From Papio anubis (Eukaryota > Chordata > Mammalia > Primates > Cercopithecidae), in contig NC_044986.1 of the NCBI RefSeq assembly GCF_008728515.1, forward strand, positions 108,922,313-108,986,312: a stretch of DNA of 64,000 nt. The letters are read 5' to 3'. Under the pieces are notes generated by a model, which was given only the letters and a program-made list of their open reading frames with translations, was not told where the DNA came from and searched no databases. Position numbers and translations under genes: made by a program. Shown piece by piece: positions 1-10,879 of this stretch; position 1 is the stretch's first letter; each line of letters begins with the position of its first letter.

Positions 1-1051
1 GTAAAGTTCAAATCAGGGTAATTGGGATATCCATCACCTTAAATATTTACCTTTTCTTTATGCTAAGAACATATGAATTGTTTTCTTCTAGCAATTTTGA
101 AATGTGCAATAGATTAATGTTAACTATAGTCACCCTACTGGCCTGTCAAACACTGGATCTTATTTTTTCTATCTTACTATATATTGTACTCATTAATCAA
201 CCTGTCTTCAACTTCCCTCCCCCTTCCTAGTGTACCTTGAATCTTTAGCATAGAGAACATAATTGGACATCAGACATGTTCTTGTAAAGGGCAATGGCCT
301 GGCTTAATGGTGGGTAGAGAGAGTGTGCTAAAAGAAGGAAGCTCATTGTGCCAGGCAGTGCACCCTAGTCCAGAGAAGACATGGAGGGTAGAACTGAAAC
401 TCTCCACAGGGCATATGAGGAAGGAGGGGACCAAGGATATGTGGAGATGTGACCAATTTGCTTTTGCCACAGTACAGAATTGGCCAGTTATTCTCCTGCC
501 TTACTGGGTGTTTTCAGTTCCCAGGAATCACTGCATATTTCAGCCACAATGTTAGAAGTCAGCATTATTCAGAGCTTACTGTGGGCCATCCACTGTGCTT
601 AGCACTGTATGGATGTTATCTCATTTGACCTTCACAGCTGTCCAATGAGGTGGCCTTTATTGTCACCCTAGTTTTATGAGAGGTAAAGAAACCCTGAAGC
701 AGTTAAGTAACTTGCCCAGGACATGCGATAAATAGCTGAGGCAGGACTTAAAACCTAAACAGTCTGCTTCCAAGCCATGTTTCTTAATAAGCACCCTAAA
801 CTGGTATTATAGGAAAACATACAAATGGAAAATACCTTGATCTATTGTTACTGAAAAGGATAAGTGGAATTAAGCTGTGGCTATTTTAGCCCAGTGTTTA
901 TTACACGTGGTGTTGTTTTGGTTTTTATAATAATAGGCAAGATCTTAGTGCTTAAAGTAGAATACTACTCAAGTTTTTAATTATATTACTGTAAGATAAA
1001 CATGATATTTTCACTAGTGCTCTTCATTTCTTCTTCTTTTTCTAAAATTAG
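1..1051 (+). other. CUBN intron, 3' part
   Basis: Intronic sequence upstream of the first exon in the window. It holds a MIR remnant at about 560-790 and otherwise nothing I can assign. I searched for the preceding cubilin exon (the one ending in the codons for ECLHQ) and did not see it, so it lies upstream. The acceptor at 1038-1051 is a pyrimidine tract ending in TTAG. Confidence 0.8.
560..790 (-). repeat. MIR SINE remnant
   Basis: On the minus strand this resembles the MIR consensus. On the + strand one sees the typical string of features: ATGTTATCTCATTTGACC, a GAGGTAAAGAAACC block, TTAAGTAACTTGCCCAGG, then a degenerate tRNA-related part ending near CAGTCTGCTTCCAAGCC. Ancient and diverged. 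Confidence 0.7.
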
Positions 1052-1147
1052 ATCCAGAAAAACAAAGATGATATTATAGAGTTAAAAGGGAGCGCAATTG
1101 GTCTGCCTCAAAATATATCTAGTCAAATCTATCAGCTTGATTCCAAG
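1052..1147 (+). CDS. CUBN: CUBN exon: N-terminal coiled segment, residues ~85-116
   Basis: 96 bp, 32 codons, phase 0 at both ends. The acceptor is TTAG at 1048-1051 and the donor is AAG|GTAAGT. It encodes the stretch from IQKNKDD to YQLDSK, part of the N-terminal region that forms the cubilin trimer and docks on amnionless. There is an N-glycosylation sequon NIS (about N105). Compared with human from memory it has D for E and D for N at two places, both conservative. No cysteines, consistent with a helical segment before the EGF array. Confidence 0.95.
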
Positions 1148-1370
1148 GTAAGTCTGACATCCACATCGTAAGAACTGATGAGTTCTCCCTAATTCAATGT
1201 TATAAGTAACCATTTTGTAGGGGATATGCCAATTTTGCATGCTCTTTAGAGATTTAGCATGTAACTACCACACTGTTTGGTTAAATGGCGCAGCTCTAAT
1301 GGAGGCTGTAGAAGTGATGGGCAGAAGGCAGGAAATGCTGTGCAAGCACTTGTTGCAGAAGTAGGCCTTG

Positions 1371-1690
1371 GGCCAGGCACAGTGGCTCACTGCAAGTGAA
1401 TGGATAATTAATATCAAAAACTGCCATAATCCCAGCGATTTGGGAGGCCACAGAGGAAGGATTGCTTGAGCCCAGGAGTTTGAGACCAGCCTGGGCAACA
1501 TAGTGAGACCCTGTCTCTACCAAAAAAAAAAAAAAAAAATTAGCTGGGCATGGTGGCATGAGCCTGTACTCACAGCTACTTGGGAGGCTGAAGTGGGAGG
1601 ATGGCTTGAACCAGGGAGGTTGAGGCTGCAGTGAGCTATGATCATGCCACTGTGCTCCAGCCTGGGCAACAGGGCAGGACCTTGCCAAAG
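1371..1690 (+). repeat. Alu (AluJ-like) with an internal 32-bp insertion
   Basis: Old Alu in sense orientation, with GAGGCTGCAGTGAGCTATGATC typical of AluJ. Between the GGCTCAC of the 5' end and the GCC(TG)TAATCCCAGC that normally follows there are 32 extra bases (1391-1422). These match intron sequence at 2295-2321. The tail runs into a homopurine tract. Confidence 0.9.
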
Positions 1691-1691
1691 A

Positions 1692-1728
<37 letters not shown>

Positions 1729-1802
1729 AGGAAGGAAGGAAAGAAAAAGAAAGAAAGAAAGAAAGAAAGAAAGAACAAACGAAAGAAAGAAAGAAAGAAA
1801 AT
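1687..1802 (+). repeat. Homopurine simple repeat (GAAA/GA/GGAA)n
   Basis: About 115 bp, nearly pure purine on the + strand: AAAGAAAAGAAAGAGAGAG, then GGAAGGAAGGAA, then repeated GAAA with one AACAAACG interruption. It grew out of the Alu A-tail. Confidence 0.95.
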
Positions 1803-2170
1803 AAGCCTTGCTGAAGTTTTAAGAGCAACCTTCTTACTGGTGAAATGGATGTATCACTGACATTTATGAACATTCCCATAGTCACTGTGTACAGAGAAGC
1901 AATCAGTCAACTTAACAGTGGGTTGTACTTAAAAAAAAAAAAGAAAAAAGGCTAAAAAAAAACCCCCAGAAATCTATGTGACAGGACGGAACAGGAAGGA
2001 AGAAAATCCTGAGGGGAGAGGAATGAAGAGGAAAAAGGCAATAAAAGCAGGAATGAACAGACAAAGTGTGTCCCTAGCAGAGGGCATTAGGACAATATGT
2101 CAAGGCTGTAACATCACCTGTGCAATGCCTTTGAACCAGCTAACTGAAGCTTTTTCTTCCCCAATGGCAG

Positions 2171-2209
2171 CTGGTGGATCTTGACAGAAAATTCCAAGGC
2201 TTGCAGCAG
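2171..2209 (+). CDS. CUBN: CUBN micro-exon: coiled segment, residues ~117-129
   Basis: 39 bp, 13 codons, phase 0/0. The acceptor CAATGGCAG ends at 2170 and the donor is CAG|GTAGGT. It encodes LVDLDRKFQGLQQ, a heptad-like coiled-coil segment just before EGF1. Human has, as I recall, E in place of the second D. It is too short to be found as an open reading frame and is identified by protein match and by phase continuity between its neighbours. Confidence 0.95.
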
Positions 2210-2937
2210 GTAGGTCTCATCCTACTACACATCCAACATCTTTCACAGAAAACATACTAGAATCATTAACAGAGCCACTATTCTTATTTTAAGGGTGAAT
2301 GGATGATTAATATTAAAAACTTGCTTTTTCCCATAACTTACTTCTCATCCCAGCATATGCTTCCCAGGATGCAGACACAGAGCTGAGTCTAAGACAGATG
2401 AAATGATCAGGCTGAGGTCTCTGATCCTATTAGGGCTTCTAACCCTGAGTTTGCAGCCCACAGCCCACATCCTTTACCATCACCCTTTAGCTCTGTGTGC
2501 TGTGCTTGGTCAGCTGGTGATCTCCCAACTTGCTGATTCTCCCATCAGGGACTGGGGCTTGGAAAGCAAGCATCGTCTCTGACACTAAGCTCAGAAGTCT
2601 AGGTGTATCACAAAATATTCCAAATGTTCTTAACACTACATTTGCTGGTAATTAAACTTGAACAGTTTCTTAGAGAAAGCATTCTATAACTGTACTACAA
2701 ACTTGGAGACTGATCTATGTAAACTTAGGCTTCTTACCCCTTTTGTAGGAAGCTGGCCTTTTTAAGACTTTCATGGAAGCCATAACCTTCTATGTAGAGA
2801 AATGTACAGAATCTCTTCATATTTAAAATTTTGCATAAAAGCCTGGGGATTCCAGCATAAGAATGTCAGCACAAATATTTTTCATCTGTTTTGCTCATAC
2901 GTCAAGCATTTCCCTCTACTTTTAAGTTTGATCTGTC

Positions 2938-3031
2938 CCACTGTGAAGGACAGATATAAAAAAAGGACTCATACAGATTGAGGCAGGTTCCACCGTTCCG
3001 GCAAGGATTGCTGCTGCAAACCTTTTTGTCA
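2938..3031 (-). pseudogene. Inverted, exon-only copy of the CUBN EGF1 exon
   Basis: Read on the minus strand from 3031 down to 2938, this is 86/94 identical, without gaps, to 5304-5397, which is 94 of the 102 bases of the EGF1 exon. The match stops within 5 bases of the exon start and 3 bases of the exon end. Neither flank resembles the real exon's introns, and no AG acceptor or GT donor sits at the edges. The reading frame stays open across the copy, but the fourth EGF cysteine (C156) is changed to Tyr (TGT to TAT). The copy has Asn where this genome's exon has His (CAT) and human, from memory, has Asn, so the copy probably predates that change. It cannot act as a normal exon. Confidence 0.93.
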
Positions 3032-3706
3032 TTTGATGAACAAGTTCGTGTATTCCTTTTCTCCACTTAGATAATACATTGACCCCTCAACTGTCATTTT
3101 TTAGAGAGTGGTTGAGCGAAAGAAAATGAGTAAAGAATAGTGCTGTGGACCATGACACTGCACTCAAGTTTTGTCCCCTGGAGGGCTTCATTATTTTAGC
3201 CAAAGGTCAAAGACTAGAGGCCATGCTCAGCCGGTCCTCCTACCCCCATCCCTCAGGAGGAACATTGAGTGATTTTCAAATGTGAATGCCTTTGTGCCTT
3301 TGGATAGGGTAAGTGCTCTCTGGCCACCACAGTCCCCACCACTCCCTATTGTCTTCCTCCTGACTGCTGATTTCATTTTCTACTGGGCCCCTTTAGGCTT
3401 TTAAATTTTTAGTCCCCAGACAGTGTTGCTTTTGTCCAACAGAAAACCTTTCAATGAGTTTGTGGTTAATGTTCTAAAGAGCATTCTATGATGGACAGAG
3501 CCAATTGTGCTAGCACAAAGAGAAAAATAGAACAATGGAATAAAACAAGGTTCATGAAGAGACACCCAGATGTATGGTCATCTAATTTATGACCAAAGTG
3601 GAGGAGGAATGTGCTTTGCAAAAAATGGTATTGAGTTGGCTCTCCTTTGGCTTTCTATTTCATCTGTAAAATGAAGGAAACAGATGGAATTTTCTTTGTG
3701 AGTCAC

Positions 3707-3798
3707 TATATATATAGTATGTTGTGTTTGTATGTGTATGTGTGTGCCTATAGACACATATGTAATATATATGTGTGTGTGTGTATATATGTATATGA
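3707..3798 (+). repeat. TG/TA-rich microsatellite
   Basis: Degenerate alternating TATA, TGTG and ATGT runs, including (GT)n followed by ATATATGTATATG. Confidence 0.85.
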
Positions 3799-3849
3799 AA
3801 TGTAATGAACAGTTTGCCCCTATTTTAAGTTTTTAAAAGCAGAGGATTA

Positions 3850-4190
3850 GGTTGTGTACGGTGGCTCATGCCTGTAATCCCAGCACTTTAGGAGGCCAAG
3901 GCAGGTGGATCATGTGAGGTCAGGAGTTTGAGACCAGCCTGGTCAACATGGTGAAACCCTGTCTCTACTAAAAATACAGAAATTAGCCGGGTGTAGTGGG
4001 ACATGCCTGTAGTCCCAGCTACTGAGGAGGCTGAGGCACGAGAATTGCTTCAACCCGGGAGGTAGAGGTTGCAGCGAGCCGAGATCATACTACTGCACTC
4101 CAGCCTGGGTGACAGACCGAGGCTCCACCTCAAAACAAACAAACAAACAAACACAAAACAAACAAAACAACATCAACAACAACAAAAAAC
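3850..4190 (+). repeat. Alu (AluS-like)
   Basis: Full-length sense Alu starting at GGTTGTGTACGGTGGCTCA. The A-rich tail has become (CAAA)n and mixed CAA repeats. Confidence 0.9.
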
Positions 4191-4262
4191 CCAGACAATT
4201 GGACTGTGAGTGAAATTCATAAAATGGCTATCATTACATAATTAACTGTTCCCTCTAAAGAT

Positions 4263-4602
4263 GTTTTCTCTGGCCGGGCGCGGTGGCTCACGCCTGTGAT
4301 CCCAGCACTTTGGGAGGCTGAGGCGGGCAGATCACGAGGTCAGGAGATCGAGACCATCCTGGCTAACACGGTGAAACCCCGTCTCTACTAAAAGTACAAA
4401 AAATTAGCCAGGTGTGGTGACAGGCGCCTGTAGTCCCAGCTACTTGGGAGGCTGAGGCAGGAGAATGATGTGAACCCGGGAGGTGGAGCTTGCAGTGAGC
4501 GGAGATTGCGCCACTACACTCCAGCCTGGGCAACAGAGCGAGACTTAGTCTAAAAAAAAAAAAAAAAAAAATCAGAAAAAGAAAAAAAAAAAAGTTTTCT
4601 CT
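4263..4602 (+). repeat. Alu (AluY-like) with target-site duplication
   Basis: Sense Alu at 4272-4593 with young-subfamily features (GGAGATCGAGACCATCCTGG, CTAACACGGTGAAAC). It is flanked by the 9-bp duplication GTTTTCTCT at 4263-4271 and 4594-4602. Confidence 0.93.
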
Positions 4603-5298
4603 GCACCCAAAGGCAATAAAAATCTTACAAGATTGAAACTGGTAGCTGACATAGGGTCAGATTCCCCAGGTTATGTAGATGTAGAGGTAGACAAAGGTAG
4701 GTTTGTTTGTGATCTGGACTGAAAGCAGTCAGGTGAGCACCACGGTGAAGGCTGTGTCTTAGCTGGCCACATTTCAAACAAAGAGACTTGGAGCAGAAGG
4801 AGTCCAGTCACCTTAACCCATGGGAGGAGGGGCAGCAGCAGCAGATGCTAATGTTTCAAAGGCTCACCTGGAAGGACCAAAGATAAGAATCACAGGTAAA
4901 TGAACCAGAATCTCCATTTTCTTTTCTTTGTGCAATGGGAACATCCATTATTATTTTCACACCTGAACCTTTACTCTTGTCCACTGAGGTCTCTTTCTCA
5001 GGGGAATAATACTTTTCCAAGACAAAGTGAGAATCTTCTCCCCTCAGACCTCATCCCACCCATGGTCAAAAGCACGTTGAGAGTTAAGGAATAGGAACAA
5101 GATTGATAATAGGAAACGCTTTCTTTTTTTTCACAAGAGAGGTGATTTGAAGATCATAAGTAATGGCTTTAAAGTCTGGAGGGTGACCCCCATTGACTAA
5201 GAGTTAAATGTAATCCCACGTACACACCTGCATGGTAACATGCCTTTTGCTGCTGCCGACTGCAAGTCATCTCATTAACTGTCCTGTCTTTGTTTCAG

Positions 5299-5400
5299 AC
5301 TGTTGACAAAAAGGTTTGCAGCAGCAATCCTTGCCAGAACGGAGGAACCTGCCTCCATCTGCATGATTCCTTTTTTTGTATCTGTCCCCCACAGTGGAAG
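5299..5400 (+). CDS. CUBN: CUBN exon: EGF-like 1, residues ~130-163
   Basis: 102 bp, 34 codons, phase 0/0, acceptor TTTGTTTCAG and donor AAG|GTGAGT. It encodes most of EGF-like 1, with cysteines at about 136, 141, 147, 156 and 158 in the order C-x4-C-x5-C-x8-C-x-C. The sixth, C167, is in the next exon. The segment LHLHDSFF has His where human has, as I recall, Asn. EGF1 follows the trimerisation segment in the amnionless-binding part of the protein. An inverted copy of this exon lies 2.3 kb upstream. Confidence 0.97.
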
Positions 5401-6098
5401 GTGAGTCACTTGCTTTTTGGTTAAGAATGATGGCGGGTCAGCATCTGTGGTTTCCTTGGAATCATCAGGCATATTTAATTCTCCATCCGAAGTTTCTAGG
5501 ATTCTGTGGCCTCCAGAATCAAAATGAAGTACACCATGTATGCTAAAATCCAAGCAGTGGTGAGTTTGATTGTATAACCCAGTGAATACTAAAGCCATTG
5601 AAAGGAGAGGTTCATGTGATTGGATAACTACCTGGAAGAGCACAGTATTTCTGTTAACATTAATTTAAATCGTTCAGCATTGGACGGTACCAAACAAATC
5701 TTGACATACCTATGTACATTTTCTTGTTTTCTATGTTTGGTCTGTTTTTTTTTTTTTTTTTTCTGATAATGGTGAAACTGTCCCCAGCATGAACATAAAA
5801 AAAAAAGTAAGTATCCCCAGACATAGCACCCCTGTGAACTGAGGATTCTATAATGTTTAGGTAACGATTCTCCTCCTGTGACTGCTGTGATCTTATGAAG
5901 AGCTCTTTGGTTCTATTAGGTGAAATCTGAGTTCCAGAGGAAGAATAGCCAGGGATTAATATTAGTATTTATTATATTTGGCTTTACTGAGGACTTATTT
6001 ACTGTCCATGTATAAATCCTTAAACATATCATGTGAATGTTGGCCCCAGATACCTCTCTGACCTTTGGCACCTGACTTTGTTCCTTATACGATCACAG
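5401..6098 (+). other. CUBN intron
   Basis: 698 bp, the shortest intron here. It contains a T-run near 5743-5761 and nothing else recognisable. Confidence 0.85.
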
Positions 6099-6202
6099 GG
6101 TCCTCTCTGCTCAGCTGATGTTAACGAATGTGAGATTTACTCAGGAACACCCTTGAGCTGCCAGAATGGAGGCACATGTGTTAATACAATGGGAAGTTAC
6201 AG
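6099..6202 (+). CDS. CUBN: CUBN exon: EGF-like 2 (calcium-binding type), residues ~164-198
   Basis: 104 bp, entering in phase 0 and leaving after 2 bases of a Ser codon (AG|GTAACC). It completes EGF1 with GPLC and opens EGF2 with SADVNEC, the D-x-D/N-E/Q signature of calcium-binding EGF modules. Then come LSCQNGGTC and CVNTMGSYS, the latter the C-x-N-x4-Y pattern used for Asn/Asp hydroxylation. It appears identical to human over this stretch as I remember it. Confidence 0.97.
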
Positions 6203-8925
6203 GTAACCTTTTTTTTTTTTTGATAAATATCAGGTATATTTTTGAAGGCCTAAAACGTACCATAATTAAGAGCATCCTAAATTAATTATCTCTATTCCAG
6301 CAAAAATTGATACTCCATGAGGAAATGTTTAGCTCTTACTTAATGTCTACATAGCTATTTTTACTTAATTGAAGCAAAGCTCATGAGTCCTTTACTCTCA
6401 CCCCGTGAAGAAATCCTTGCTCTAATATCCCCAAGGAACTGGAAGAAGGCTGCCGTGATTGGCACAGAGAGTAAGCATGGCCTGGTACAAGAGGAGCTGA
6501 AGCCTTAGGAAGAGCCAGAGCATCAAACGGGAGCCATTGAATGGCCTCAAGTAGAAAAGGGGACATCCCACCACACCAGTGCACCCCGCTGTACTCATTC
6601 CATGTATTATAGCAAGCTCGTAGTTTTGAGTAAGGAGAGCTTTCTTCAATGCTATGTCAAAATGTGACCATAACAAGGTCAAAGATGAAACTGAGGTTCA
6701 ATGAATGAAGTAACTCTCTCTGACCACAGTCATCATTACAGCTCTATCTTCTCTTCTGATTTATTCTGTCAAGTGACTTATCCACAGACTTCTCCTGCTC
6801 AGCTCAGGCATCACTTTCTGCAGGAAACCTTCCCTTCCCTTATTAAGCGGAGTGAGGCATCTCAGGGCCTCTGTGTTCCCATCATGCTCTAGGGATAGCT
6901 GTCATCAAAGCTTTGCTGGGGACACACACATTGTGTTTCTAATAATGAAGTCCAAAAATTTAGGGCAGATCAATGGCAAACTTACTTTTGTACCGTTCTT
7001 TAAAGTCACCTTTTAAATTAGACATTGTTTTTCCTTGTAGTTTGGTTGGTCTCTTTTACTGTGTGATTTTTAAAAGATTAATAAATAAATTCTGTTTTAG
7101 AATGAACAAATCCTTTCAATTCTCTGGAGTAGAATCTCACTGGATTAAAGAGCAATTATTTGCTCTCTCACTGGTGTCTCCGCTATCTTGTTCTTCAATT
7201 TCCTCCTAACAATATCCATTCTAGTCTTTCCAGCAAAAATGAGTGCAGTAATTTTGTTTGTTAAACCACTGCTGTTCTTAACGCACGCTCCTAAAAATGC
7301 AGTCACAAGCCTTCTGTTTTTATTTGATACTTTTGTTTTTTGATTTGATCTTTAAAACTTTTACTCATTCCAGGTTGTAAACTCAAATCATTCAGACTTC
7401 TATTAGATATGTCTATGAGTTCAATCATTATGCAAAACTAAAATTAACCACTTCTGATTTAAATTTAGTATTATGTTATTAAAGAGCTTTTTGCTTCCAG
7501 GACTCCGTTACTCATTTAAATGAAGCCTCTTTTCCCTGCTTTTATTAGGCTTGGGTTGGAAGCAAAATGCAGTCTAGTCTTTCATTTCCTTGAAGCCATT
7601 GTCTCCTGATTTCCGTTTATGGGCATTTATCAAGGAGGATTGCTATGTAGAGGTATCGGTGGCAAATGTCCAGGCTTCTAGAACATCTACTTTCTGACCT
7701 TCCTGATATTTAGGAATGTCATGGAGGTTAGATTTCACTCCTGGTCTTCCTTTATCGTCACTGTCTTTTGGAGTCTTGTGGGCCAATAGAGAGACAAGTA
7801 TCAGCAAACTGCGATGAGATCCATAGAACAAGCGAAAGTTGTTGCTGTTGCTGTTTTCAGCATATTATTTTTTTTCCCCCTGCAAAATTAAAAACAAAAC
7901 AAAAACCCTTTTACTATTCACCACTCTTTGCAGCATGTCAGAGGTTAGAGTTCTTTATCCAGACCCATACATATGATGGAATGAGAGCTGGGAGGGAAGG
8001 AACCGTTTATTTGTTGAAAGCTGCATTTCTAAATGACAGATTCAACTTTGCAAGAGCAGTACCAAATTCTGTCTTGCACTCTTTTGTAAAGGACAGCAAG
8101 AATGCAGAAGAACTGATGATGTGTGGATGGCTTTGGAATGATCTTGATTCCTAGTCTCTGCCCTTCATAGATTTGCTGGAGGACATTAGAGAACAGAGCA
8201 TTTAAATCAGGTTTCTTTCTCTTGGTAAGGGAATAGTTTCTGAAACCCCATGAATCCCATTTCATTATCTACACTTTAAGTCCCCTAATTCAGGCATATG
8301 TTGGAGACTTCTTGAGGGAATAAAAGAAAATAAAAAAAGGTGCATGAGCCTAAGATTAAATTATTGTTTTGTGTAATCCACGTGTAATGAAACAAGTGGA
8401 CATTTAGATTCTTTCTTGAGTTCTGTTAATTATGTGAGGTTAAATCCTTGTTAATCAGGAATTTCACTGAGGCTAGAAAACCCTTTGGGAAACTTCAACA
8501 CACATCAGCTAAAAGAAAACTTGAGCCTCAGAATCATCTGGACCTGCAAAAATGTAGTCATGCCATCGAAGTTCACTTTGGAGTTTGAACCTCCTTCAGT
8601 TTCTTTAACTCTTTGAGCTCTTTTACTTGGACAGAAAAAGGAGTCTTTAACTGGATTAATACTTTGCCATTGTAAAGACCTCTGAAAAGGTGCAAATACT
8701 CATTCATGGGAAGCCCTGTTTCATACCTGTTTCATAGGCAAACTTCTGGTAGAAATTCTTTTTTAGAACAATGATTATAGCACAAGAAACATCATTTTCT
8801 GTTTCCACTGATTCTTTTGGCTTGAGGTCTAGACCCAGAGCTTCAGACAACTAACACAATGATATTTCGTGACTTCTCCATGCTGTTACTGCCTCTTTGT
8901 TCTGAAGACTTGATTCTTATTGTTT

Positions 8926-9255
8926 CCCTGCTTACTTTGTTTTGTATTGTTTGTTTTTGTTTGTTTGTTTTTGAGACGGAGTCGTGTTTTGTCACCCAGG
9001 CTGGAGTGCAATGGCTGCAACCTCCGCCTCCTAGGGACAAACGATTCTCCTACCTCAGCGGCCCCAGTCGCTGGGATTACAGGCACCTGACACCACATCT
9101 GGCTAAGTTTTGTATTTTTAGCAGAGACAGCGTTTCACCATGTTGGCCAGGCTGGTCTCAAATTCCTGATCTCAGGTGATCTGCCCACCTCAGCCTCCCA
9201 TACTGCTGGGATTACAGGTGTGAGCTACCACGCCTGGCCACCCCTGCTTACTTTG
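8926..9255 (-). repeat. Alu, antisense, with 14-bp target-site duplication
   Basis: Antisense Alu 8940-9241, bounded by perfect copies of CCCTGCTTACTTTG at 8926-8939 and 9242-9255. Confidence 0.95.
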
Positions 9256-9881
9256 GATTTAACACAGCCCTTAGGATCTGAACTTGCCATGCATGGATGG
9301 TGTGTGTTGTACATTTAGGGCTCAGATCTAGAAGGCTTTCCAGAAAAACAAAAAGTTGAGTTTGTCTGGTTTTCCAGAAACGTGATGATTAGTAAATTTT
9401 ATTTCATTTATTTCCATTCATATCACTGGTAGATTTTACATCATATAGGGCTTAAAAAATGAGGATAATCTGGTTTTAGCTCAGGTGGTAGTTAGGTATT
9501 AAACTTATTACCTTTTTCAGTCCGTCAGTAAAATTAGTATTGAACCATGGACTCAACACAAGTTAAACTGTGACTATCAAAGTGTGTTAAACCTCTTCTC
9601 AATTGCCAAAATGCACTTGCAGTGTTTTCAAAGAAAAGCCTAGCTTTGTTCTGCTGGAAGCAAGTCGGTAATAAAAGGTCATTAGAAAAGACACTTCTGC
9701 TAAATCAGTAACTAATAACTATAGCAGGGATAGTAGTAAGTTGGTTTTAAAAATACAATATATCGCTTTTATTTTCACTTAGGGAGGTATCTAAGTAATT
9801 GTTCATTTTTTAAAGGCCATATCAAGACACTTTGAGAGTATATTTTGCCTGTAAACCCTGATACGTTAACAAGGCACATAA

Positions 9882-10177
9882 GGCTGGGCACGGTGGCTCA
9901 CGCCTGTAATCCCAGCATTTTGGGAGGCCGAGGTGGGTGGATCACCTGATGTCAGGAGTTCAAGACCAGCCTTGCTAACATGGTGAAACCCTGTCTCTAC
10001 CAAAAAATACAAAGCTTAGCTGACATGCTGGCATGCATCTGTAGTCCCAGCTACTTGAGAGGCAGAGGTGGGAAGATCGCTTGAACCTGGGAGGCAGATG
10101 TTGCAGTGAGCTGAGATCGCACCACTGCACTCCAGCCTGGGCACAAGACCCTGTCTCAAAACAAAACAAAACAAAAT
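9882..10177 (+). repeat. Alu, sense
   Basis: Sense Alu from GGCTGGGCACGGTGGC to a (CAAAA)n tail. Confidence 0.9.
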
Positions 10178-10879
10178 GCTGCATAAAAATGCAGCATCTT
10201 CATATAACTCTACTTACCAGAATGTAGGAATGTAACATGCAGGAACAGTGGTGCAGGAGTCAAGTAGACCTAAGTGTCTAATTATCTTCTGCCAATTACT
10301 CATTGTGTGGTTCTGGGAAACGTTAGTCTGTAAAATGGGATTAATAATACTTGTCTTGGAGGATCATTTCAAGGAATCCTATGGTTTACTTGACTTTCTT
10401 CCTCCCTTTCTCTGTCTTCTCACATCATCTAAACTTAAATGAAAGAAGTGTACTTTGTAGCTATTTAGATAACAGAATAGGATTAATGCCTACTCATCTC
10501 CCAGTGATAATAGCAAGGATGAAGGAAGAGAGAGATAAAGAGAAAGGATTTAACTGCAGGTCCATGAACCAGAATCTCCTCTCAAATCTTGCATCATTTT
10601 GCAATAGTTAAGCACTTAGTGATAAAATAAAGACAATCTTCTTAGCACTTCCTACAGGGGGATGCCTTTAGACTGCAATATGACCATAGTTCACAGAGAT
10701 TACCAGTATTATTCCATAAGAAACCGAGGCAGAGGGAGTTAGTACTTTGTATGGGTGAACAGTTAACAGGAAGGACCAAAATTTAAACCTAGGCAGTCTT
10801 ATCCCAGGGGTTCCCAAACACTCAGATCTCCCAGATATAGAAAATAGAAAGCTAGTAACAGTTGGTTTAAAAATTCTTC

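Larger units (their letters stand above)
2210..5298 (+). other. CUBN intron between the coiled segment and EGF1
   Basis: 3089-bp intron. It holds, in order, the template copy at 2295-2321, the inverted EGF1-exon copy at 2938-3031, a TG/TA microsatellite near 3707-3798 and two sense Alus (3850-4190 and 4272-4593). The remaining stretches 2322-2937, 3032-3706 and 4603-5298 show no recognisable element. Confidence 0.9.

Noticed and set aside
1296..1778. Open frame of 160 codons on the minus strand with long F/S/L runs
   Set aside because: It is translation of an Alu and of the (GAAA)n tract, not a gene. The same applies to nearly all frames with strings like 'SRLECSG', 'LPSSWDY' or 'VAQAGVQW', which are Alu translations.
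1691..1802. Regular short repeats as a CRISPR-like array
   Set aside because: Tetranucleotide microsatellite from an Alu tail in a primate genome, with no spacers.
2938..3031. Inverted EGF1 copy as a functional alternative exon or antisense gene
   Set aside because: No splice signals at the edges, a conserved cysteine lost, and orientation opposite to the gene. Kept as a pseudo-exon and as a finding.
5275..5643. 122-codon minus-strand frame overlapping the EGF1 exon
   Set aside because: Shadow of the real exon on the other strand, with no codon or homology support.
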